Assembly: GCA_963643505.1 (NCBI GenBank)
Contig: CAVIKF010000001.1
Coordinates: 186,001 to 250,000, forward strand
DNA: 64,000 bases
DNA from: CAVEFW01 sp963643505
GTDB lineage: Bacteria; Actinomycetota; Coriobacteriia; Coriobacteriales; Eggerthellaceae
Direction of reading: 5' to 3'
The notes under the pieces are model-generated. The model was given only the letters and a program-made list of their open reading frames with translations, was not told the origin of the DNA and ran no database searches. Shown here piece after piece: positions 28,025 through 35,419 of this stretch; within the stretch, counting starts at the first letter, position 1; each line of letters begins with the position of its first letter. Both the position numbers and the translations under genes were made by a program.

Positions 28025-28490
28025 CTTCGCGACCACGAGGAACGCCCCATTGACCGAAAGCATGGTCGCCGCGAAGACGTGGTGAAATCCTTGAGATGTC
28101 AAAAGAATAGAAAGATATAGTTTAGCCCCACCACAGAAACAGCACCGATCAAAACCATTCCGAACAGCATGACGCGGCGCAACGCGGGAGTCAGGAAGGG
28201 ATCTTGTTGGAGAGCCTCGGGGCGGGCAGAAGCCCTCTCACTCTTCAAATCCTTGAAATAAATCGGCTCGGCATCGGCCGGTTGGTTTTGCAAGAGGACG
28301 AGCAAGACAACGGCCACGAGGGTGGCAAGGATTGCTTCAAACGCATAAGACCAGGTCAAACCAAAGTTATTGATAATTATCGTCGCGACGAGCTGGGGAG
28401 CCCGATATTCGTAAACAACAGCAAGAAACAGCAGGCACAGACAACAAGCCGGTATGTGGCTCGGCTTTTCACAAAGGGCCATGCTACTGC
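28025..28490 (-). pseudogene. decayed MFS transporter
   Basis: Three membrane segments lie in different minus-strand frames. From about 28487 down, YRLVVCACCFLLLFTNIGLP looks like the first helix of an oxalate/formate-antiporter-like MFS protein. It is followed in a second frame by IIINNFGLTWSYAFEAILATL and VVLLVLLQ, then a cytoplasmic loop and MLFGMVLIGAVSVVGLNYIF. A third frame reads SQGFHHVFAATMLSVNGAF. The order fits helices 1, 5-6 and 7-8, so helices 2-4 have been deleted and at least one more frameshift has occurred. It lies between the REP cluster and hyaD. Confidence 0.62.
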
Positions 28491-28546
28491 AAAAGACTGG
28501 GCAAGGGCTTACCCCTTTGCCAACAATCCAAATTAATTTGCGAACG

Positions 28547-29086
28547 CTACCTCTTAGCAACAGGAAAGCCGCGGCGGTCAAGCTCGGCGGCCACCGTCTC
28601 AACCAGCAGGGGTAAAGCTTGCGCGCAAGGCTCGGTCAGACCGATCATAAACTCCGCAGGCGACATGTTTTCGATCTGCATGCCGACACACCAACCTTCG
28701 CACTCATACCCGAGAAGCATCGCCGCGTCGAACAGATCGGCAAGCTTCAGGTCATGCAAGGAATCCCTAGGACCTGAGGTACGCGCCATATCGTCCGGAG
28801 AATAACGAAACACGGTACCCGCCGCTTGCCCCGACCCGTCAACCGCATCCACGGTCAAAATGAAATCGCACTTCTCAACGTAGGAGATCATGTCAAGGCT
28901 TAAACATCCCACGTCGAACAGCTCAACCTCCGCACCGACGTCGTAGGTCTCACAGAACAGGTCAAAAGTCGCAGGCCCGATTCCGTCGTCGAGCTTGAGC
29001 TTGTTGCCGACGAAAAACACCGCGGCGCGACGGGAGCACCCAATGTCGTCCGCGGCGCGACGGGAGCGCCCACAGTCCTCCCTCAT
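28547..29086 (-). CDS. hyaD: [NiFe]-hydrogenase maturation endopeptidase
   Basis: A 179-residue HyaD/HybD/HycI-family protease that removes the C-terminal tail of the large subunit after nickel insertion. Family segments: VFFVGNKLKLDDGIGPA, the second acidic site ELFDVGCLSLD, and FILTVDAVDGSGQAAGTV; the Glu/Asp residues that contact nickel fit LDDG and VDAVD. The start at ATG 29086 is three bases after the stop of the preceding membrane-protein gene, so it is the last gene of the hya operon. The N-terminus carries an imperfect duplication (CGRSRRAADDIGCSRRAAV) absent from typical relatives, which begin close to VFFVGN; the true start may lie inside it. Confidence 0.87.
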   Translation of the reverse strand: MREDCGRSRRAADDIGCSRRAAVFFVGNKLKLDDGIGPATFDLFCETYDVGAEVELFDVGCLSLDMISYVEKCDFILTVDAVDGSGQAAGTVFRYSPDDMARTSGPRDSLHDLKLADLFDAAMLLGYECEGWCVGMQIENMSPAEFMIGLTEPCAQALPLLVETVAAELDRRGFPVAKR

Positions 29087-29088
29087 AG

Positions 29089-29547
29089 TTACAACCCCGC
29101 CTTGACAAACAGGTTGTACCAGGTCGCAAGAGCAAGAAACACCAAAGCGACAACGGCCATCCCAATAGCCCACTTACGTTCGGTTGCGAGGTATTGCTCC
29201 TTGGTCTTGCCCATGTCGTGGGCGCGATGCCAAGCCCTCGGTTGGGACAGGCGGCCATAGACAAACGTGAACAAAGCCATGGTGACAAACACGACAAGGG
29301 CGACCGCGACGGAAAACGGTGAGGGTGTCGAATACGCCGCATAAAACACGTTGTCGCAAAAAATCCAAAGCGGATAGAACAGGATGGTGATCACCTGGCC
29401 ATGGCCTGGGCCCCAGATGGGAGGCATGAGGAACGCACCGATATTGAGATACGGAACGCCCTCCATAAACGCTGCCTCGGCAGCGATCTCCTCGTCGGAA
29501 AGGCCAACAGGGCCTTGCGAGGTCTCTATTGATTGCTTTTCAGACAT
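29089..29547 (-). CDS. hydrogenase-operon integral membrane protein, unknown function
   Basis: A 152-residue protein with an acidic start (LSDEEIAAEAAFMEG) and three likely helices (about 55-75, 85-107 and 130-150). No family recognised. It lies in the hya operon between the cytochrome b and protease genes, 106 bp after hyaC and 3 bp before hyaD, so a role in anchoring, electron transfer or assembly of the hydrogenase is likely from context alone. No heme-ligand histidine pattern is evident. I chose the ATG at 29547; a TTG at 29574 is the longer alternative. Confidence 0.7.
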   Translation of the reverse strand: MSEKQSIETSQGPVGLSDEEIAAEAAFMEGVPYLNIGAFLMPPIWGPGHGQVITILFYPLWIFCDNVFYAAYSTPSPFSVAVALVVFVTMALFTFVYGRLSQPRAWHRAHDMGKTKEQYLATERKWAIGMAVVALVFLALATWYNLFVKAGL

Positions 29548-29580
29548 GGAACTCGTCTCTGTTGTTTGGATCAAAACACA

Positions 29581-29609
29581 GGAAGGGAGCGATCGCCTCG
29601 CCCCCTTCC
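29581..29609 (-). promoter_or_regulatory. hairpin inside the hydrogenase operon
   Basis: GGAAGGG (29581-29587) and CCCTTCC (29603-29609) pair perfectly, with a weak T-rich tail on the minus strand. It lies between hyaC and the membrane-protein gene and may reduce read-through or stabilise the upstream mRNA. Confidence 0.5.
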
Positions 29610-29653
29610 CTATATCGCACTTGTGCGTCTAAGGCAAAGCCCTAAAGCAGAAT

Positions 29654-30340
29654 CTAGTGCTCCATCTCGTCGATACCGTCGATAACATGCTTCTCGGCAT
29701 CGTAGGTGAGTCCGCCATGCTCACGACCAAAGAACATGAGCTTCGTCGGCTCCGTGCCCTCGACGTTTGCAAGGTAGATGTGAATGAAGCAGAAGATGAT
29801 GAACACGTACATCAGGAAGTAATGGATGATGCGCATATTCATGGCGCCGCCGACAAGACCCAGGAAGAACTGGCAGAAGCCGGAACCCATTGCAGGAGCC
29901 CACAGGGAGAGACCGGTGATGAACATGATGATGATCAAGATCGGAATCAACAGGTAGGACAGCTTTTGGGGAACGCCGAGCTTTGCACCCAAAGGATGGG
30001 TCTTACGCAAGAACAGGTAATACTTGACCCACTCAATAAGCTGGTGCCTATTGTCGGCCTGAGGCATCCACATGATGATGTCCTTTTTCACCTCACGGGA
30101 GCCGCCGGTGGCAGCAGCGTCGATGAAGAACGCCATGACGATGCGAACCACGCAATTGATGAACAGGACGAAACCGCAGAATACATGGATACCGCGCGCC
30201 ATGCTCATGAAGAACGGGAAGAACGGGAAGTGGATACAAAAACCCGTGAAGATCAAGAACACCATAGCGATGAGGTTGATCCAGTGGGTGATACGGAACG
30301 GAAGCGGATGGGCCTCCTTGTAGTGTGCGAGATGTGCCAT
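29654..30340 (-). CDS. hyaC: hydrogenase b-type cytochrome subunit
   Basis: A 228-residue membrane cytochrome b that passes electrons from the small subunit to quinone. Four hydrophobic helices are seen: WINLIAMVFLIFTGFCIHF, GIHVFCGFVLFINCVVRIVMAF, LSYLLIPILIIIMFITGLSLW and MRIIHYFLMYVFIIFCFIHIYL. The histidines in ITHWIN, GIHVF and IIHYFLMYVF..FIHIYL fit heme b ligands. It starts two bases after the hyaB stop codon, so it is translationally coupled. Confidence 0.92.
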   Translation of the reverse strand: MAHLAHYKEAHPLPFRITHWINLIAMVFLIFTGFCIHFPFFPFFMSMARGIHVFCGFVLFINCVVRIVMAFFIDAAATGGSREVKKDIIMWMPQADNRHQLIEWVKYYLFLRKTHPLGAKLGVPQKLSYLLIPILIIIMFITGLSLWAPAMGSGFCQFFLGLVGGAMNMRIIHYFLMYVFIIFCFIHIYLANVEGTEPTKLMFFGREHGGLTYDAEKHVIDGIDEMEH

Positions 30341-30341
30341 T

Positions 30342-32003
30342 TTACTTCACCCCCCAAGGATTGGTGACGGTCTCGAAATGACGACCGGTCTTGGGCTCGG
30401 TCACATGGACGGAGCACGCAGTACAAGGATCGAAGCTGTGAACCGTACGCAAGCAGTTGATGGGCTTCTCGATGGTCTCGACAGGGCAACCGACAAGCGC
30501 CTGCTCGAGGGGACCATAGGAGCCGTCCTCGCCGTGAGGCGCAAGGTTCCAAGTGGACGGAATGATGATCTGGTAACCGTCGATCTTGCCGTTGGTGACC
30601 TTCTGGGAATGATAGAGCGCGCCACGGGGAGCCTCCCAAAAGCCCGTGCCGGAACCGGTGTGGTTTTGAGCGGCCTTGAAGTAGGAAGAATCGCCGTACT
30701 TGACAGCCTCGATGAGCTCGTCGCACCACTCCTCCATGAGTTGGGCGATGTAGACGGTCTCGATCTGGCGGATAGCGGTACGACCGAGGGTGGACTGCAT
30801 GTCAGCGATGGACAGGCCGGTGGTCTTGAGCACGGAGTCGACGTTTTGCTTGACGAAGGGTACGCCACGCTTGTATGCGACAAGCATACGGGCGAGGGAG
30901 GAAGCCTCCATGGCCTTTCCGTCGTACTCAGGACGCTTGACCCAAGAGTAACGATCCTTGACATCGTACTTGGTGAACTCGGGCTCCGTGGTGAAGTACG
31001 GAGACTGGTAGGTCTGATCGCCCTTGTACCAAGAACGGCCGACGTACTCGGTGATCTTGGACTCAACAGGATCGGTAAGGTTGAGCTTCTCGTCGAGAAC
31101 GCCGGAGGGCAGGTAGCGGGAAGCCATCTGCTTCGTGTAGTCCTCGTAGGGCCATGCGTTGCCCTCGAAAACACCCCAAGAGATATAACGGCCAACACCC
31201 TTGCCAAACGTGAGCACCTCGGGATAACGGGCGGCAAGGATCAAGGTGTCGGGAAGCAGCGTTGCGTCGACCCAGGTCTTGAGCTCGTTGATGAGGTACT
31301 TGAGGTCGTCAAGCTTCTCCTCGGTGGGAACAAACGCGGTACCGCCGGGGACGATGGTCATGACGTGAGGCATCTTGCCGCCGAGAAGGGCAGCGATCTC
31401 GGATGCCTTGGACTGCATCTGGAGCGCCTCCAGGTAATGGGAGGTCAGAAGCAGGTCCTCTTCGGGAGTGAGCTTGTAGGCACTTCCGCCATCGGCGTCA
31501 AACCAGTTGCCGGAGAAGATGGAGAGCTGGCCATTGGCAGCAAACTTGCTCAGACGCTCCTGGAGGGCGACGAAGTCGGTACCCGTAGAGGTTTGGTAAG
31601 CCTGTGCAACCTCCCACGTCGCGCGGGCATCAGCGGACAGGCCGTTGATGGGGTTGACATAGTCGAGGCCGGCAAGGTTGTACATCCAAAGGATGTGGGA
31701 ATGCAGGAACTGGGCACCCTCGATGAGGTTGCGAATAATTCGAGCATTGTTGGGAATGGAGATTCCATACACCTTCTCAGCAGAGATGGCAGATGCATGG
31801 GAGTGGGAAACGGGGCAAACGCCGCAGATACGCTGAACGATGTGAGCAGCGTCCTCGGGGGTGCGGCCCTCGACGACGAGCTCCATACCGCGGAAACATC
31901 CGCCAGAAGCCCACGCATCGGTTACAACACCGTTCTCGACTTCCATCTCAACGCGCAGATGGCCTTCGATACGGGTTACGGGATCGATTACAGAGCGAGT
32001 CAT
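30342..32003 (-). CDS. hyaB: [NiFe]-hydrogenase large (catalytic) subunit
   Basis: A 553-residue subunit that splits H2. The nickel is held by two cysteine pairs: C60 and C63 in RICGVCPVSHSH, and C527 and C530 in DPCTACSVH near the C-terminus. The protease-cleavage site is after H533, leaving a 20-residue tail to remove (VTEPKTGRHFETVT then NPWGVK). The N-terminus, DPVTRIEGHLRVEM, is the conserved group 1 start. The start codon overlaps the hyaA stop by one base. Exported with HyaA through the small subunit's Tat signal. Likely a respiratory uptake enzyme; group 1i is possible given the probable host class. Confidence 0.96.
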   Translation of the reverse strand: MTRSVIDPVTRIEGHLRVEMEVENGVVTDAWASGGCFRGMELVVEGRTPEDAAHIVQRICGVCPVSHSHASAISAEKVYGISIPNNARIIRNLIEGAQFLHSHILWMYNLAGLDYVNPINGLSADARATWEVAQAYQTSTGTDFVALQERLSKFAANGQLSIFSGNWFDADGGSAYKLTPEEDLLLTSHYLEALQMQSKASEIAALLGGKMPHVMTIVPGGTAFVPTEEKLDDLKYLINELKTWVDATLLPDTLILAARYPEVLTFGKGVGRYISWGVFEGNAWPYEDYTKQMASRYLPSGVLDEKLNLTDPVESKITEYVGRSWYKGDQTYQSPYFTTEPEFTKYDVKDRYSWVKRPEYDGKAMEASSLARMLVAYKRGVPFVKQNVDSVLKTTGLSIADMQSTLGRTAIRQIETVYIAQLMEEWCDELIEAVKYGDSSYFKAAQNHTGSGTGFWEAPRGALYHSQKVTNGKIDGYQIIIPSTWNLAPHGEDGSYGPLEQALVGCPVETIEKPINCLRTVHSFDPCTACSVHVTEPKTGRHFETVTNPWGVK

Positions 32004-33409
32004 TATTCAGCACCACCTTTCGCGTTCTCGTTCTTATCCTCAGAGAGGTTGACGCCTTCTCCGATGGGCATGGCGCCATAAATGCCATCCTGCTGGAGCT
32101 TCTTGGCGTACGCACGCTGAGCCTTGTCGCCTTCGAGCTTTTCGGCCTTCTCGTCGCGGGCTCGGGCAGCGTCGGCCTTGTCCTTCTCGATAACCTCGTA
32201 GATGTCATCGTATTGGCCAATGGCTTTCTCGGGGTGCTTTGCGTCCCACTTGCGAATCTTCTCAAAGGGCGCGCCACCATCCATACGACCGGACTTCTTC
32301 ATGCCGAAGCCATGGCAAACCAAAGCAGCGGCAACAAGGACGGTCAAGCCGACAGCGGGAACGTCGGGAGAGAAGAACATGCCGCCGATGTGCAAGTCGC
32401 GTTGGCGGTTACGGAACGGCGTACCGACCTCGACCCAGTTGTCGTTGGGATTGGTGGGGTCGGCCTCGCAACAACCGATACAGGGAGAGCCGGCCTTGAC
32501 GCACCAGCTACGACGGTGGTTCCAAAGGGTCACGCCGCAGTTTGCGTAGGTCTGGGGACCACGGCAACCCAGCGGGTACAAACAATAGCCCTTTGCCTCT
32601 TCCTCGGAACCGAATTCGTAGACGAACTCGCCGTTCTCGAAGTGGCCACGACGCTCACAGTTGTCATGGATGGACTGGCCGAAGATTTGGCTCGGCTTGT
32701 TCTTGTTGTCGAGCTTGAGAGCGGAGAGGTCGCCCGTGTCGAGCATGAGGGCGTCGACGAGGGCAGCAACAAGCCACTCGGGGTTGGCGGGACAGCCAGG
32801 GATGTTGACAACAGGGGTCTTGATGCCATTCTCCTTGAGATACTGCTGGACGCCACATGCGTTGGAAGCGTTGGGGTACGCTGCGCACCAACCACCGTTG
32901 ACCGCGCAGGATCCCAAAGCGACAACGGCATTTGCACTCTTTGCGGCCTCGAGAAGATGCTCGGTGCCGGGGGCATCGGCGACGCGAAGCGCCTGGCCTT
33001 CCCAACCCTTCAGCACAGCACCCTCATACACCAGAATGTAATCGCCTGCCTTGATGGTCTGCTCCTTAGCCTCCTCCATGGAGTAGCCTGCTGCTGCAGA
33101 CAACGTCTCGGAGTAGTTAAGGGACAAAAGTTCGAGGACGACCGTCGCCGGGTCAGGCGTATCGACCTGAGCGAACGACTCGGTGCAGCCCGTGCAAGAC
33201 GCACCCTCGATCCAAATGACCGGGTACAATCCACCGGTCTTGGCACCGATGACGGACTCCTCGACAGCTTGAGCAACCTTGGGAGCCGCAAGCTCGGTCA
33301 AACCGGCTGCGACTGCCAAAGTGCCGCAGAGTTTCATGAAGCTTCGACGCGAAACCCCTCTCGCCTCGAGCATAGACTGAAACTCCGTGGAACAAGTCAT
33401 AGTTCCCAT
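32003..33409 (-). CDS. hyaA: [NiFe]-hydrogenase small subunit with Tat signal and long C-terminal tail
   Basis: A 468-residue electron-transfer subunit. The Tat signal is SRRSFMKLCG (residues 20-29) followed by AVAAGLTELA. Cysteines for the proximal cluster appear in EGASCTGCTESF, with GSCAVNGGWC and PGCPANPEW; the medial and distal clusters fit CERRGHFENG, CLYPLGCRG and CGVTLWNHRRSWCVKAGSPCIGCCE. A C-terminal membrane anchor, VPAVGLTVLVAAALVCHGFGM, is followed by about 95 mostly charged residues (EKDKADAARARDEKAEKLEG and more), whereas E. coli HyaA ends shortly after its anchor at about 370 residues. Start: ATG 33409, seven bases after GAGGAGG. First gene of the operon. Confidence 0.95.
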   Translation of the reverse strand: MGTMTCSTEFQSMLEARGVSRRSFMKLCGTLAVAAGLTELAAPKVAQAVEESVIGAKTGGLYPVIWIEGASCTGCTESFAQVDTPDPATVVLELLSLNYSETLSAAAGYSMEEAKEQTIKAGDYILVYEGAVLKGWEGQALRVADAPGTEHLLEAAKSANAVVALGSCAVNGGWCAAYPNASNACGVQQYLKENGIKTPVVNIPGCPANPEWLVAALVDALMLDTGDLSALKLDNKNKPSQIFGQSIHDNCERRGHFENGEFVYEFGSEEEAKGYCLYPLGCRGPQTYANCGVTLWNHRRSWCVKAGSPCIGCCEADPTNPNDNWVEVGTPFRNRQRDLHIGGMFFSPDVPAVGLTVLVAAALVCHGFGMKKSGRMDGGAPFEKIRKWDAKHPEKAIGQYDDIYEVIEKDKADAARARDEKAEKLEGDKAQRAYAKKLQQDGIYGAMPIGEGVNLSEDKNENAKGGAE

Positions 33410-33500
33410 GTGCACACCTCCTCAGTGTGTACTCGCCTACTACTACTGAGCGTATTTTCCTTCTTTCCTTCAAGGGGTTTTACAAGAAAACGGTGTAGGT

Positions 33501-33544
33501 CACGATAATGTTACTAGGACCAATAGCAATAACACGATTGTTAC
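33501..33544. promoter_or_regulatory. candidate operator pair between hyaA and pheA
   Basis: CACGATAATGTTAC (33501-33514) and CACGATTGTTAC (33533-33544) repeat with a 32-bp spacing, about three helical turns, and TAACACGATTGTTA (33531-33544) is a palindrome with a 4-base centre. They lie in the 235-bp divergent spacer. A regulator site is a guess. Confidence 0.38.
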
Positions 33545-33644
33545 CTTTGGCTATCTTTTTATCGTGAGCAACCCGGCTCTTGGAGAGTCGGGTATCATAG
33601 TGCGACGTACGACAAAGAGACTCGAACTATACGGGGTGAGCAAG

Positions 33645-34490
33645 ATGAACGACAAGACCATAGCGTATCTGGGCCCTGAGGGAACCTATTCAGACGAGGC
33701 GGCGCGCGCCTTTGCCGCACGTATGCAACTTAAAGATGCCGAGTATCTCCCCTGCGCCACCTTCGACGAGATCTTTGAGTTCGTGGATCGCGGCAAGGTC
33801 GCCTTCGGCGTCGTCCCAACGGAGAACTCCTTGGAAGGCGCCGTCACCGCCACCATGGACAACTTCGCGTTCAACAGCTCCGCGGTCATCCTCGGTGAGC
33901 ATATCGTCGACATCCACCATTGCCTGCTCATGCACCCTGACGCCACCCTCGCCGACATCACCCAGATCGCCAGCCACGCCCAAGGCATCGCGCAATGCCG
34001 CCGTTACCTCGCTGGCCACTTCCCCGGCAAACCGACCACTACCACGAGCTCGACCGCCGAAAGCGCACGCATCGCCGCAAACGACATCCACACCGCTGGC
34101 ATCGCCAACAAGCTCGCTGCGGAGATCCATGGCGCCCGCGTCGTCGAGGAGGACATCGAGGATCGCTTCGGCAACCAGACGAAGTTCGCCCTCATCGGTC
34201 GTCCCGGCACCTCCAACGTGTTCACGGGAACGAAGTACAAGACGAGCCTCGCCCTCTTCCTCCAAGCTGACCGAGTGGGCGCGCTGCTTATGATCTTGGA
34301 AGAGTTCGCCTACGCAAACGTCAACCTGACGATGTTGCAATCCCGCCCCACCAAGCAAGCCTTGGGTGACTACATGTTCCTCGTGGACATCGAGGGCTCC
34401 GTCAACGACCCCGAGGTGCAGACCGCGCTGAGTTGCCTGCGCCTGAAGCTTCGTGAGGTCAAGGTGTTGGGTTGCTATCCCGTGGCGTGA
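33645..34490 (+). CDS. pheA: prephenate dehydratase
   Basis: A 281-residue monofunctional enzyme converting prephenate to phenylpyruvate in phenylalanine synthesis. The catalytic domain has LGPEGTYSDEAARAF, VPTENSLEGAV and the T-[RK]-F motif as NQTKFALIG. A C-terminal ACT domain (TSLALFLQADRVGALLMIL) includes LQSRPTKQALGDYMFLVDIEG, the ESRP-like loop that binds phenylalanine for feedback inhibition. No chorismate mutase domain is fused. The ATG at 33645 follows GGGGTGAG; a GTG at 33636 is an alternative. It stands alone, divergent from the hydrogenase operon. Confidence 0.94.
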   Translation: MNDKTIAYLGPEGTYSDEAARAFAARMQLKDAEYLPCATFDEIFEFVDRGKVAFGVVPTENSLEGAVTATMDNFAFNSSAVILGEHIVDIHHCLLMHPDATLADITQIASHAQGIAQCRRYLAGHFPGKPTTTTSSTAESARIAANDIHTAGIANKLAAEIHGARVVEEDIEDRFGNQTKFALIGRPGTSNVFTGTKYKTSLALFLQADRVGALLMILEEFAYANVNLTMLQSRPTKQALGDYMFLVDIEGSVNDPEVQTALSCLRLKLREVKVLGCYPVA

Positions 34491-34511
34491 CAAGGCTTAA
34501 CCCGGCCCGAC

Positions 34512-35411
34512 TCAGGGGAATAGCCGGTCCTCGGGAGAGCCGTCGCCCTCACGCTTGAAAAATCCCTCTGAGACAAGATCGGCCAGAATGGATTCGAACA
34601 GGGCGGGTTGGACTTCGGGGCGGCCTTGACCTGCCTCCAAGTCATTGAGCACACGATGGGCCGCAACCACCGAGGTCCCTGGCGTATCGAGGACGATGCG
34701 CACCAACTCGGCACGCTTTTGGCGACGTGAGCCAAGAAAAGCACTCTGGCGGGTATAGGTGGCGCTGCGACGTGAGGGATTTGTGACCTGACGCTTGAGG
34801 TAGGCGCCGAAATCGAGAAGCGCGTAATACCAATCACGGACATCCTCTTCGGGACACGTCATGGCCACAAGAGGCACGAGGCGCTTGTCGCTTACCTTCG
34901 CCTCCTCGGGGAACAACAGATGAAGAAAGACGGTGCGCACGTTGGTCTCAAGGTAGACACCCCGTCGGTTGCGGGCGAATGCTTGGACCCCGGCAGCAGT
35001 AGCAGGACCGACACCGGGCAAGGCAAGCAAACCCTCGTAGGTATCGGGCAAGTCGTCCAAGCCCGCCGCGACACATTCCTCCGCCGCACGTTTGAGAGCC
35101 AATGCGCGACGGTTGTAGCCAAGGCCTTGCCAAGCGAAAAGAACCTCCGAGGTGGGGGCGCAAGCCAAGGCCGCAAGGGTCGGAAACAATTCCATGAACC
35201 TCGGCCAAAAGGACAACACCCGCTTGACCTGGGTCTGTTGAAGCATAACCTCGGACACCAACACTCCGTATGCGTCGTCGATATAGCGCCAGGGCAAGTT
35301 CGGTCGGGCGCAGACCGCTCCCTCAGCGCGTACCAGTTCGCAAAAGGATTGCTGGTCAAGGACGCCATCGGGCCAAACAGCACAGGGCCGAAACGCCCCT
35401 TTAGCCGCCAT
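34512..35411 (-). CDS. MutY-like HhH-GPD DNA glycosylase lacking the Fe-S cluster
   Basis: A 299-residue protein resembling A/G-specific adenine glycosylase. LPWRYIDDAYGVLVSEVMLQQTQVKRV contains the catalytic Glu of MutY (SEVMLQQT), AWQGLGYNRRALALKRAAEE matches the YYxRAxxL region, and the helix-hairpin-helix is LPGVGPATAAGVQAF. The catalytic Asp position reads YLETNVRTVFLHLLF, with Glu instead of Asp. The four-cysteine Fe-S loop and the NUDIX-like 8-oxoG-reading domain of MutY are absent; a basic, winged-helix-like end follows. It therefore belongs to a clusterless MutY-related group and its substrate may differ. Last gene of the HAD-AAA-glycosylase operon, 8 bp after the AAA gene. Confidence 0.8.
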   Translation of the reverse strand: MAAKGAFRPCAVWPDGVLDQQSFCELVRAEGAVCARPNLPWRYIDDAYGVLVSEVMLQQTQVKRVLSFWPRFMELFPTLAALACAPTSEVLFAWQGLGYNRRALALKRAAEECVAAGLDDLPDTYEGLLALPGVGPATAAGVQAFARNRRGVYLETNVRTVFLHLLFPEEAKVSDKRLVPLVAMTCPEEDVRDWYYALLDFGAYLKRQVTNPSRRSATYTRQSAFLGSRRQKRAELVRIVLDTPGTSVVAAHRVLNDLEAGQGRPEVQPALFESILADLVSEGFFKREGDGSPEDRLFP

Positions 35412-35419
35412 AGTCGCCC

